From an uncultured Kiritimatiellota bacterium (GTDB lineage Bacteria; Verrucomicrobiota; Kiritimatiellia; RFP12; UBA1067): a stretch of 28,252 nt of DNA. A program made the position numbers and the translations under genes. Positions 1 through 9,085 of this stretch are shown piece by piece; the first letter of the stretch is position 1, and each line of letters begins with the position of its first letter. The stretch covers positions 1 to 28,252 of the forward strand of contig CAKURH010000048.1 of assembly GCA_934675625.1 (NCBI GenBank), read 5' to 3'. The notes under the pieces were generated by a model. The model was not told the DNA's origin and ran no database searches. It was given only the letters and a program-made list of their open reading frames with translations.

Positions 1-123
1 CGCACGGCCGTCAGGACGCCCAAGTCGCCCGCCCGGAGGCGGGAGCACCGTTGCCCCGAAGCGCGCCGCACGTCGGCAAGCGACAGGATGCGCGCGACGG
101 GCCAATGATGCAGACGCCCTACG
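1..123. other. Left-edge stretch downstream of clpB, no assigned gene
   Basis: This short GC-rich piece lies downstream of the clpB stop codon. It holds one perfect hairpin: CCCGCC at 28-33 pairs with GGCGGG at 38-43 across a CGGA loop. No T-run follows on the minus strand, so it is at best a weak terminator. One minus-strand frame stays open through the piece, but I do not recognise the roughly 40 residues it would encode and no start is visible. It could be the beginning of a gene that continues past the edge. I leave it unassigned. Confidence 0.3.
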
Positions 124-2199
<2,076 letters not shown>

Positions 2200-2220
2200 T
2201 TTTTCGCTCCTTGTCAATTC

Positions 2221-2345
2221 ATTTCTTGTAAATTACAATTTCAGATTTCAAATTCCAGATTTCAGATCTCAGATTTCTGATTTTTGAGATTTCTAATTTT
2301 TGATTCGATCTTAGATTTCAAATCTCAAATTTTTAATCTCGGACT
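2221..2345. repeat. AT-rich degenerate tandem repeat upstream of clpB
   Basis: About 125 bases consist of imperfect reiterations of a unit like CAGATTTCA/AGATTTCAAAT, with variants such as TCAGATTTCTGA and TTAGATTTCAAATCTC. Several units are self-complementary, so the strand could fold into small hairpins. The AT content contrasts sharply with the GC-rich surroundings. It occupies the region where a clpB promoter would be expected, but I see no TATAAT-like box and no CIRCE-type operator. Confidence 0.8.
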
Positions 2346-2400
2346 TCAGGATGCAAACCCCGTGCCAACGCCGATGCCCACAGCTGCCGACGCGGCGAAC

Positions 2401-2518
2401 GGGACATTCTGTCCCAGCCTGTGCCATCTTCACCGTTGGGGACAGGCCCCCGCACTTTCTGGGGACAGGCCCCTGCTCCGTTTTCACCCTTGGGGACAGT
2501 TTTTACCCTTGGGGACAG
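2401..2518. repeat. Cluster of four GGGGACAG repeats plus inverted repeat
   Basis: Direct copies of GGGGACAG lie at 2438-2445, 2461-2468, 2492-2499 and 2511-2518, all in the same orientation. Three continue into (A/G)CCC(C) and one into TTTTTA. They are preceded by a perfect inverted repeat, GGGACA-TTC-TGTCCC, at 2401-2415. The spacing is irregular (about 20-30 nt), unlike a CRISPR. The same octamer recurs inside epmA and near the right end of the window. The cluster lies in the clpB-nfo spacer; the rest of that spacer (2346-2400 and 2519-2560) shows nothing I can name. Confidence 0.85.
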
Positions 2519-2560
2519 ACCCTGCACAACGGGCCCTACACAACGGCAACGAACCGACCC

Positions 2561-3430
2561 TCATGCGGGGACGCGCAATGACTTCAGGAGCGCAATCTCG
2601 TCCCGATAGCCCTGCAAGTCGCATGGCGTCTCCAGATAGAACGGCAGGTCGCGAAGCTTCGGGTGGTTCACGATTCGCCGAAAGGCCTCCAGCCCGATCT
2701 TGCCCTTGCCGATCTTCTCGTGACGATCCTTGTGCGAACCCAAGACGTTCATCGAATCATTGATGTGGATGGCCTTGAGGCGTTCCAGTCCGATGACGCG
2801 ATCCAAGGCGTCCACAACGCCATCCAGGTCGCCGACGATGTCGTAGCCGCCATCCCAGACATGGCACGTGTCGAGGCAGACGCCCACGCGCGGACGTGTT
2901 GTCGAGGCACCGGGAAGCCGGGATTCGACGCGGTCGATCAGCGCACGAATTTCCTCGAAGCTCCGCCCGATCTCGCTGCCCTTGCCGGCCATCGTCTCCA
3001 AAAGAACCGTCGTCTGCCAGCCGCCGTCCGGCGCGGCGGCGTAGGTGCGGAGCAGCAGGTCAGCGATGAGGTCAAGGCCCTTCTCGGCCCCCTGCCCCAC
3101 ATGCGAGCCGGGATGGAAGTTGTAAAGCGCGCCGGGCGTGAACTCCAGCCGCTTCAAGTCGTCGAGGAAGACGCTCGCGGCGAAGTCGCGCACACGCGGC
3201 TCGGCCCCGGCGGCATTGAGCGTATACGGCGCATGGGCGAGAATCGGCCCGATGTCGTGCTCCGCCGCATAGTCGCGGAACGCGGCGACGTCGTTGCGGT
3301 CAATCGGCTTCGCCGCGCCGCCGCGCGGATTCCGCGTGAAGAACTGGAAGACGTTCGCGCCGATCGAGACGGCGGTCTGGGCCATGGCGAGATACCCGCC
3401 GGCCGAACTCAAGTGACAACCGATTTTCAT
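2561..3430 (-). CDS. nfo: Endonuclease IV (AP endonuclease)
   Basis: This enzyme cleaves DNA 5' to abasic sites in base excision repair, using a trinuclear zinc centre in a TIM barrel. The family hallmarks are in order: HLSSAGG near the N-terminus, NFHPGSH at mid-protein, LLETMAGKG, VCLDTCHVWDGGYD, and HINDSMNVLGSHKDRHEKIGKG near the C-terminus, which together supply the metal-binding His, Glu and Asp residues. At 289 aa it has normal family length. The ATG at 3430 has no Shine-Dalgarno sequence, and a strong extended -10 begins only 9 nt upstream, so the transcript is probably leaderless. The gene lies 39 nt downstream of glgB but has its own promoter. Confidence 0.95.
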   Translation of the reverse strand: MKIGCHLSSAGGYLAMAQTAVSIGANVFQFFTRNPRGGAAKPIDRNDVAAFRDYAAEHDIGPILAHAPYTLNAAGAEPRVRDFAASVFLDDLKRLEFTPGALYNFHPGSHVGQGAEKGLDLIADLLLRTYAAAPDGGWQTTVLLETMAGKGSEIGRSFEEIRALIDRVESRLPGASTTRPRVGVCLDTCHVWDGGYDIVGDLDGVVDALDRVIGLERLKAIHINDSMNVLGSHKDRHEKIGKGKIGLEAFRRIVNHPKLRDLPFYLETPCDLQGYRDEIALLKSLRVPA

Positions 3431-3438
3431 AGGACGGA

Positions 3439-3449
3439 ATTATACCACA
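3439..3449 (-). promoter_or_regulatory. nfo promoter, extended -10, probably leaderless
   Basis: On the minus strand the sequence reads TGTGGTATAAT, an extended -10 (TGG-TATAAT) with the hexamer at 3439-3444. No good -35 is visible at 16-18 bp. Transcription would be expected to start near 3432, about 2 nt before the nfo ATG at 3430. The site sits in the 39-nt glgB-nfo gap. Confidence 0.7.
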
Positions 3450-3469
3450 TTTTCCCGGCGGCAACGGCT

Positions 3470-5539
3470 TCAGGCCCTCTTCAGCACGACGGCCGTGCGC
3501 GCGGGCAGGTAGAGCCGCACCTGCTGGACGAGCTCGTGACGATCCGCATCGAGGACAAGCGCGGGCGCGTAGGTGACGCCGGGCTGGATGCGGCCCTGCC
3601 CGCCGAAGCGCGGCTCGTCCGTGTCGAGGAGGTGCCGCCAGTCCGACGCCGGCGGCACGAGGATGCCGTAGTCCTCGAAGCTCTGCGACGGGTGGAAGTT
3701 GAAGACGAAGAGGAGGTCGCCGCGCACGAACGCCAGCACCTTGTCCGCCTCGTTCGCCGCCAGCTTCGCCGGCGTCGCGCCGAGGGCCCCGCGCTTCCCG
3801 AAGAGGGCCTTGCCGGCCTTGAGCGCGGCGACCATCGCCGCGTCGAAGTCGCCAAGCGCCTTGAAGCGCAGGTTCGGATCCTCCCGCAGCGACCACTGGC
3901 GGCGGCAGTGGCTGTAGTCCCAGCCGTTCTCCGCGCGCGGGAAGTCAATCCACTCCGGGTGCCCGAACTCGTTGCCCATGAAGTTGAGGTAGGCCCCGCC
4001 CGACAGGGCCGCCGTCGCGAGACGCGCCATCTTGTGGAGCGCGACCGCGCGGTCGATCGCGAGGCCGTGCTGATCCTTGCCCATGCCCCAGTAGACCGCC
4101 GCGTCCGCCATCGTGAAGAAGAACGTCTTGCCGCCGACGAGCGCTTGGTCGTGGCTCTCGACGTACGAGACGACCTTCTCCTCCGCGCGCCGGTTCGTGA
4201 GCTCGAAGTAAAGCCCGCCCATCGACCAGTCCTCGTCGCGTACCTTCTCCGCGAGGCGAAACCAGTAGTCCGGCTCGCCCATCGCCATGCGGTAGTCGAA
4301 GCCAATGCCGCAGTCCGCCGCCGACGCGGCGACGCCCGGCATCCCCGAAACGTCCTCCGCAATCGTGATCGCGCGCGGATTCGTCTCGTGGATGACGCGG
4401 TTCGCGAGCGCGAGGTAGCACCAGGCGTCGTCGTCCATCGAGCCGTTGAAGTACTGGCCGTAGTCGGTGAACGCCGCGCCGAGCCCGTGGTCCCAGAAGA
4501 GCATCGACGTCACGCCGTCGAAGCGGTAGCCGTCGAAGCCGTATTCCTGCAGCCAGAACTTGCAGTTCGAGAGCAGGAAGTGCAGGACTTCCGTCTTGCC
4601 GTAGTCGAAGCAGCGGCTGCCCCACGCCGAATGCCAGCCCTTCGCGCCCGAATGGAAATACTGGTAGTCTGTCCCGTCGAAGCGCGAGAGGCCGTCCCGC
4701 TCGTTCGCGACCGCGTGGGAATGGACGAGATCCATGATGACGCGAAGCCCCATCCCGTGCGCCGCGTCGACGAGGCTCTTGAGGTCGTCCGGCGTACCGA
4801 AGCGCGACGAGGCGGCGAAGAAGCTCGACACGTGGTAGCCGAAGCTGCCGTAGTACGGATGCTCCATGACGGCCATCAGCTGCACGGTGTCGTAGCCGGC
4901 GGCCTTGATGCGCGGCAGCATCTCGTCGCGGAACTCGGCGTACGTGTGGACGCGCGGCTCCTCGCCCGCCATGCCGACATGGGCCTCGTAGATGAAAGGT
5001 GACTGCTCAGAAGATTTGGTCGGTCGTGCGCCTCTCACGCCGCTCGCGCCCCGCGCGTCAAGCCCGCCCGCCCCGTTCTTCCACCGGTAGGGCCGTTTCG
5101 GCGCCCAGACGCAGGCGGAGAAGAGCTTCGTCTCCGGATCCTGCACGACGTAGCGCGCGTAGGCGGGAATGCGTTCGCCGCGTCCGCCCTCCCAGCGCAT
5201 CTCCAGGTGATACTTGTCGAGGTGGCGGATCTTCGCCGCCGGGATGCGCCGCTCCCAGACGTCCGTCCCCGGCTTGCGGAAGACCTCGAAGGCCGGGTCG
5301 ATCTTCCAGCCGTTGAAGTCGCCGACGAGCCACATCGACGTCGCGTGGGGCGCCCACTCGCGGAACACCCAGCCGCGCCGGTCGCGGTGGAGGCCGAAAT
5401 AGTTGTGCGCGTTCGCCCAGTCGGCGAGCGAGGTCTGGCCCTGCGTCAGCTCCGCCGCACGCGCACAGGCATGCGCCGCGCGTCCGCGCACGGCCGCTTC
5501 AAAGGGCTTCAGGTAGGGGTCGTCGAGTAGATGTGCCAT
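3470..5539 (-). CDS. glgB: 1,4-alpha-glucan branching enzyme, eukaryote-like GH13 type
   Basis: This enzyme makes alpha-1,6 branches in glycogen. A CBM48-like N-terminal module (FREWAPHA, VGDFNGW) precedes the GH13 barrel. Catalytic residues can be placed: nucleophile Asp341 in YRFDGVTSMLF, acid/base Glu395 in IAEDVSG, and the transition-state Asp464 in ESHDQ. The RFDGVTSML wording matches the eukaryotic-type GH13_8 branching enzymes better than the common bacterial GH13_9 group. The protein is 689 aa from the ATG at 5539, chosen because GGAGGA lies 4 nt upstream; an upstream in-frame ATG at 5566 falls inside the -10 box and cannot be the start. About 25 residues rich in Gly, Ala and Arg (DNA about 4996-5070) separate the CBM48 part from IYEAHVGM, longer than I expect for this junction. 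No other glycogen gene is adjacent. Confidence 0.93.
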   Translation of the reverse strand: MAHLLDDPYLKPFEAAVRGRAAHACARAAELTQGQTSLADWANAHNYFGLHRDRRGWVFREWAPHATSMWLVGDFNGWKIDPAFEVFRKPGTDVWERRIPAAKIRHLDKYHLEMRWEGGRGERIPAYARYVVQDPETKLFSACVWAPKRPYRWKNGAGGLDARGASGVRGARPTKSSEQSPFIYEAHVGMAGEEPRVHTYAEFRDEMLPRIKAAGYDTVQLMAVMEHPYYGSFGYHVSSFFAASSRFGTPDDLKSLVDAAHGMGLRVIMDLVHSHAVANERDGLSRFDGTDYQYFHSGAKGWHSAWGSRCFDYGKTEVLHFLLSNCKFWLQEYGFDGYRFDGVTSMLFWDHGLGAAFTDYGQYFNGSMDDDAWCYLALANRVIHETNPRAITIAEDVSGMPGVAASAADCGIGFDYRMAMGEPDYWFRLAEKVRDEDWSMGGLYFELTNRRAEEKVVSYVESHDQALVGGKTFFFTMADAAVYWGMGKDQHGLAIDRAVALHKMARLATAALSGGAYLNFMGNEFGHPEWIDFPRAENGWDYSHCRRQWSLREDPNLRFKALGDFDAAMVAALKAGKALFGKRGALGATPAKLAANEADKVLAFVRGDLLFVFNFHPSQSFEDYGILVPPASDWRHLLDTDEPRFGGQGRIQPGVTYAPALVLDADRHELVQQVRLYLPARTAVVLKRA

Positions 5540-5564
5540 CGTGTCCTCCGTTTCAGTTGGACAC

Positions 5565-5575
5565 ATTATACCACA
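5565..5575 (-). promoter_or_regulatory. glgB promoter, extended -10
   Basis: The minus strand reads TGTGGTATAAT with the hexamer at 5565-5570, identical over 11 nt to the nfo promoter. The -35 region is weak. The expected start, near 5558, leaves about 18 nt of leader carrying the GGAGGA ribosome site of glgB. Confidence 0.75.
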
Positions 5576-5612
5576 AGTTCGCGCCGATTCCTACCGCGTC
5601 CGCAGGACGTGG

Positions 5613-5651
5613 CCGAAAAAGACGAGGGCACACGCCGAAGCGCATGCCCTC
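5613..5651 (-). terminator. Intrinsic terminator of the alpha operon/rpsU
   Basis: On the minus strand GAGGGCATGCGC pairs with GCGTGTGCCCTC through 12 base pairs (two G-T wobbles) around a stable TTCG tetraloop, followed by GTCTTTTTC. It begins 23 nt after the rpsU stop codon and separates the ribosomal operon from glgB. This is the clearest intrinsic terminator in the window. Confidence 0.92.
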
Positions 5652-5674
5652 TCTTCTGTCGCTGTCGACCGAAC

Positions 5675-5878
5675 TCAGTTGAGTTCCATACGGCCGCGGC
5701 GGCTACGGTTGCGGATGCGGGCGCGCTGCGATTTCTTGCGCGCCTTCACGCACGGCTTCTCGAAGTAGCGGTCGTCGCGGAGCTTCTTGATGAGGCCCTC
5801 CTTGTCGAGAACCTTCTTCAGACGCTTGAGACCGCGTTCGACGGACTCGCCCTTCTTGAGCTTAAGCACGATTGCCAT
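5675..5878 (-). CDS. rpsU: Small ribosomal subunit protein bS21
   Basis: This is a 67-residue, very basic protein of the 30S subunit that acts near the mRNA-rRNA pairing site. The core KLKKGESVERGLKRLKKVLDK and the basic tail (ARKKSQRARIRNR) are typical of bS21. I start at the ATG at 5878 because the GGGGG of the ribosome site lies 9 nt upstream; the in-frame GTG at 5884 would leave only 3 nt. The gene starts 39 nt after the rplQ stop with no promoter visible between them, so it appears to be the last gene of the alpha operon. In many bacteria rpsU instead sits with dnaG and rpoD or alone. Confidence 0.95.
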   Translation of the reverse strand: MAIVLKLKKGESVERGLKRLKKVLDKEGLIKKLRDDRYFEKPCVKARKKSQRARIRNRSRRGRMELN

Positions 5879-5917
5879 TGTCACACACCCCCTTTCGAGA
5901 TTGGCTTTGGAGGTGAA

Positions 5918-6328
5918 TTACTTGGCCTCGGCGGCCGGCGCGGCCTCGGCGGGCTTCTCGGCGGCGGGTTCGCCTGCCGTGACCCACTGGAGGACGCACA
6001 TCTCCGCCGCGTCGCCCCGGCGCGTACCGAGCTTGACGATGCGGGTATAGCCGCCCTTGCGGTCCTTCATCGACGGCGCAATCTTGTCGAAGAGCTTCTG
6101 CACGGCCTTCGGGTCGAGCAGACGGGAGGCGGCGAGGCGACGGGCCGCGAGATCGCCCTTCTTGGCGACCGTCACGATCTTGTCCGCGTCCTTGCGCGCT
6201 TCCTTGGCCTTCGGCAGGGTCGTCTTGATCGACTCCGCGAGGATGAGGTTGGTGACGAGGCTCTTCATGAGCATCTTGCGATGCTTGGAAGAACGCCCGA
6301 ATTTCTTCATGACTCTCTGATGACGCAT
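5918..6328 (-). CDS. rplQ: Large ribosomal subunit protein bL17
   Basis: This 136-residue protein of the 50S subunit sits near the exit tunnel. The N-terminal block (KKFGRSSKHRKML, LVTNLI) is standard for bL17, as is GGYTRIVKLGTRRGDAAEM. The last 20 or so residues form an Ala/Glu/Lys/Pro tail (EPAAEKPAEAAPAAEAK) that extends past the usual end of the core domain. The start at 6328 has AAGGA about 9 nt upstream and lies 12 nt after the rpoA stop, the classic rpoA-rplQ order. Confidence 0.96.
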   Translation of the reverse strand: MRHQRVMKKFGRSSKHRKMLMKSLVTNLILAESIKTTLPKAKEARKDADKIVTVAKKGDLAARRLAASRLLDPKAVQKLFDKIAPSMKDRKGGYTRIVKLGTRRGDAAEMCVLQWVTAGEPAAEKPAEAAPAAEAK

Positions 6329-6340
6329 GTTTGCAATTCC

Positions 6341-7546
6341 TTACTTCTTCGTGGTGTCCTGAGCGTCCTGGACTTCGGGTTCCTTGGCGGCTTCCGGCTC
6401 CTTGGCTTCGGGTTCCTTGGCTTCGGTCGCCGCGTTCTCGGCCGCCGCGTTCTCGGCGACCGGCTCCTTGGCGTCCTTCTCCTTGGAATCCTTGTCCTTG
6501 GCGTCCTTCCCCTTGGCATCCTTGCCCTTGGCGTCCTTCTTCTTGTCGTCTTTCTTCTTCTCCATCAAGTCCGGGTCGAACTTGTAGCCCAGCGAGAGGC
6601 CCATCGTGACAAGCTTCGCCTTGATCTCCGTGAGCGACTTCTTGCCGAAGTTGCGGTACTTCAGCATGTCCGCCTCGGTCTTCGAGATCAGCTCACCGAC
6701 CGTGGAGATGTTCGCGTTGTTGAGGCAGTTCGCCGCACGGACGGAGAGCTCGACCTCGTTCACGGACATGTTCACGAGCTTGCGGAGACGTTCGCGCTCG
6801 TCGGCGGCCTGACGATCCGTCGCGACGAACTCCAGCGTCTGCACGCCGTCGTAGTCGACGAACACGTCGATGTGGCGACGCAGGACGGCGCCCGCCGTCT
6901 TCAGCGCGTCTTCGGGCGAGATGCGCCCGTCCGTCCAGATGTCGAGGACAAGCTTCTCGTAGTCGGTGCGCTGGCCGACGCGGGTGTTCTCCACGAGGAA
7001 GTTCACGCGCGTCACCGGCGAGAAGATCGAGTCAATCGCGATGCGGCCGATTTCCTGATCCGGCTTCTTGTTGCCGTCCGCGAGGCAGAAGCCGCGGCCC
7101 GTGCGAACCTCGCACTCCATCTCCAGCGCGCCGTCGACGTCGAGCGTGCAGATCTCCTGCTTCGGGTTCAGCACGATGACGTTGTTGGCCTGGGCGAACG
7201 CCTCGGCCGTCACCGTGCAGGGCCCCTGAACCTTGAGCGAGATCTTCTGGGTCTCGCGGGTGTAGGTCTTCAGCAGGACGCGCTTCAAGTTGAGGATGAT
7301 GTCGGTGACATCCTCCGCGCAGCCCTTGATCGTCGAGAACTCGTGGTTGACGCCTTTGATCTTGACGGACGAGATCGCCGCCCCCTCGATCGAGCTCAGA
7401 AGAACACGACGGAGGGAGTTGCCGATCGTCCGCGCATAGCCGATTTCGAACGGTTCCGCGACGAAACGGGTGTACGTCGCGGTCTTGCCTTCGTCCAGAA
7501 CCTGGACGTTATGCGGCATCTCGAAAGGGCTCAAACGGATAGGCAT
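6341..7546 (-). CDS. rpoA: RNA polymerase alpha subunit with long charged C-terminal tail
   Basis: The alpha subunit nucleates assembly of core RNA polymerase and contacts UP elements and activators. The N-terminal domain carries the expected EPFEIGYARTIGNSLRRVLLSS dimerisation region (residues about 30-52). The C-terminal domain has LNNANISTVGELI and RNFGKKSLTEIK, the helix-hairpin-helix that binds DNA. The protein is 401 aa where about 330 is usual; the excess is a tail of about 73 residues (329-401), first KD-rich repeats (KDAKGKDAKGKDAK), then EAKEPEA repeats. The underlying DNA repeats CTTGGCGTCCTTG-like units. A GGGGAG ribosome site precedes the ATG at 7546. Confidence 0.96.
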   Translation of the reverse strand: MPIRLSPFEMPHNVQVLDEGKTATYTRFVAEPFEIGYARTIGNSLRRVLLSSIEGAAISSVKIKGVNHEFSTIKGCAEDVTDIILNLKRVLLKTYTRETQKISLKVQGPCTVTAEAFAQANNVIVLNPKQEICTLDVDGALEMECEVRTGRGFCLADGNKKPDQEIGRIAIDSIFSPVTRVNFLVENTRVGQRTDYEKLVLDIWTDGRISPEDALKTAGAVLRRHIDVFVDYDGVQTLEFVATDRQAADERERLRKLVNMSVNEVELSVRAANCLNNANISTVGELISKTEADMLKYRNFGKKSLTEIKAKLVTMGLSLGYKFDPDLMEKKKDDKKKDAKGKDAKGKDAKDKDSKEKDAKEPVAENAAAENAATEAKEPEAKEPEAAKEPEVQDAQDTTKK

Positions 7547-7584
7547 GTATTACTCCCCTTTGATAGGTTGACGATGAGACTCCG

Positions 7585-8214
7585 TTAGCGGGAGTAGAGT
7601 TCGACGATGGCCTGCTCGTCGACGATCGGCGCAATCTGCTCGCGCGTCGGGACGGCCAGGATCTCGGCCTTGAGGTTGGCCTTGTCGAACTGCATCCACA
7701 CGGGCAGCTGCGCGCCCGTCGCGGCCTCGACCGAACGGTTCGCGGCGTCCTTCGACTTCGCGGCGTCCTTGACGGCGACGACATCGCCGACCTTGAGGAC
7801 GTGCGAGGGAATCGCGGCCTTGCGGTCATTCACGAGGATGTGGCCGTGCAGCACGAACTGGCGCGCGGCGCGGCGGCTCGGCGCGAGTCCGAGGCGGTAG
7901 ACGATGTTGTCGAGACGCATCTCGAGCATCTGCAGCAGGTTCTCGCCTGTGACGCCTTCCTTGCGGAGAGCCTCCTCGAAGAAGCGGTGGAACTGCAGCT
8001 CGCCCATGCCGTACTGGCGGCGGAGCGACTGCTTCTGGCGCAGCTGGCTGCCGTATTCGGACATCTTCTTCATGCGGCGGCCGACGTGCATGCCGGGCGC
8101 GCCCGTGCCCTGTTCAATCGGGCACTTGGCCATGTAGCAACGCGCCCCCTTGAGGAAGAGCTTCTGCCCTTCGCGGCGGCACTGACGACAAACGGGACCA
8201 GTATAACGACCCAT
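7585..8214 (-). CDS. rpsD: Small ribosomal subunit protein uS4, zinc-binding form
   Basis: uS4 is a primary 16S rRNA-binding protein that nucleates assembly of the 30S body and, in many bacteria, autoregulates the alpha operon. The protein is 209 aa from MGRYTGPVCRQCRREG. Cys9, Cys12, Cys26 and Cys31 give the C+ zinc-binding form. The S4 RNA-binding domain (MRLDNIVYRLGLAPSRRAAR, then VLHGHILVNDRK) is intact. The frame stays open upstream of the start, but rpsK occupies that DNA, so I use the ATG at 8214, 2 nt after the rpsK stop. The close spacing suggests translational coupling. Confidence 0.96.
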   Translation of the reverse strand: MGRYTGPVCRQCRREGQKLFLKGARCYMAKCPIEQGTGAPGMHVGRRMKKMSEYGSQLRQKQSLRRQYGMGELQFHRFFEEALRKEGVTGENLLQMLEMRLDNIVYRLGLAPSRRAARQFVLHGHILVNDRKAAIPSHVLKVGDVVAVKDAAKSKDAANRSVEAATGAQLPVWMQFDKANLKAEILAVPTREQIAPIVDEQAIVELYSR

Positions 8215-8216
8215 GA

Positions 8217-8672
8217 TTAGACCCTCCTGCGCTTGCGAGCGCGGCAACCGTTGTGCGGCACCGGCGTGGTGTCGGTAATCTGCGTGACGCGAATGCCCGC
8301 AGCCTGAATCGCGCGAACCGCGCTCTCGCGGCCGGCGCCGGCGCCCTGCATGCGCACCTCGCACTCGTGCATGCCCTTGGCGACCGCGACGCGCGCCGCA
8401 TCCTGCGCGACCATCGTCGCCGCGAACGCGGTGGACTTGCGGGAGCCCTTGAAGCCCGCCTTGCCGGCCGAACTCCAGCTGATCACGCCACCGCGCGCAT
8501 CGGCGATGGAGACCTGGGTGTTGTTGAATGTCGAGCGGATGAACGCGATCCCGGCCGGGATCGACTTGCCCGACTTCTTCGCCTTGCCCTCGGCGGCTTC
8601 GCCCTCGGCGGCCGGCGCGGCGGCGGCGGGCGCCTCGACGAGCGCGGCCTCTTTCTTGATTTCTTCTGCCAT
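8217..8672 (-). CDS. rpsK: Small ribosomal subunit protein uS11 with Ala/Glu-rich N-terminal extension
   Basis: uS11 forms part of the 30S platform near the E site. The core from IAFIRSTFNNTQVSIAD to HNGCRARKRRRV is canonical. In front of it lie about 30 extra residues (EAPAAAAPAAEGEAAEGKA), making 151 aa against a usual length of about 129. The start at 8672 follows the rpsM stop by 14 nt. Together with the tails of bL17 and RpoA, this makes three proteins of one operon with low-complexity Ala/Glu/Lys extensions. Confidence 0.95.
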   Translation of the reverse strand: MAEEIKKEAALVEAPAAAAPAAEGEAAEGKAKKSGKSIPAGIAFIRSTFNNTQVSIADARGGVISWSSAGKAGFKGSRKSTAFAATMVAQDAARVAVAKGMHECEVRMQGAGAGRESAVRAIQAAGIRVTQITDTTPVPHNGCRARKRRRV

Positions 8673-8686
8673 GTTAAACTACCCCC

Positions 8687-9067
8687 TTAGCGGCCGGCCT
8701 GCTTCGGCATCGCGATGGAGACGCGCTTGCCGCCCTTGCGGGTGCGGGCGTTCGTCTTCGTGCGCTGGCCACGGACCGGAAGGCCCTTCTTGTGACGGAG
8801 CCCGCGGTACGACCCGATCTGGATCAGGCGACGGATGTTCTGCGAAACCTCACGGCGGAGGTCGCCCTCGACGCGGTAGTGCTCCTGAATGTACGTCGTG
8901 ATCGCGTGGATCTCGTCTTGCGTAACGTCGTCCGCCTTTTTCATCGGATCGACCTTGACCGCCGCCAGCACGTCATCGGCGCGCTTCGGCCCAATACCGT
9001 GGATATAACGGAGCGCGAAGCGAATGTGCTTCTTCCCCGGAATGTCCACACCCATCAGTCTCGGCAT
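8687..9067 (-). CDS. rpsM: Small ribosomal subunit protein uS13
   Basis: uS13 is in the head of the 30S subunit and contacts the 50S subunit and P-site tRNA. The 126-residue protein shows the normal blocks: GVDIPGKKHIRFALRYIHGIG at the N-terminus, the helical middle, then GSYRGLRHKKGLPVRGQRTKTNARTRKG at the C-terminus. It lies between rpmJ (18 nt upstream) and rpsK (14 nt downstream), the standard alpha-operon order. Confidence 0.97.
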   Translation of the reverse strand: MPRLMGVDIPGKKHIRFALRYIHGIGPKRADDVLAAVKVDPMKKADDVTQDEIHAITTYIQEHYRVEGDLRREVSQNIRRLIQIGSYRGLRHKKGLPVRGQRTKTNARTRKGGKRVSIAMPKQAGR

Positions 9068-9085
9068 GTTTCTTCTTTACCTTTC

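Noticed and set aside
28..43. Hairpin after clpB as an intrinsic terminator
   Set aside because: The stem is good but no T-run follows on the minus strand.
2212..2217. TTGACA just upstream of clpB as a -35 box
   Set aside because: It overlaps the ribosome site, about 15 nt before the ATG, so any start would fall inside the gene.
2438..2518. CRISPR array
   Set aside because: Repeats are only 8-13 bp, spacing is irregular, and no cas genes are present.
2663..5002. Long open plus-strand frame (about 780 codons) opposite nfo and glgB
   Set aside because: Its product is Arg/Val/Glu-rich without any domain, and it is antisense to two clear enzymes; GC-rich third positions create such shadows.
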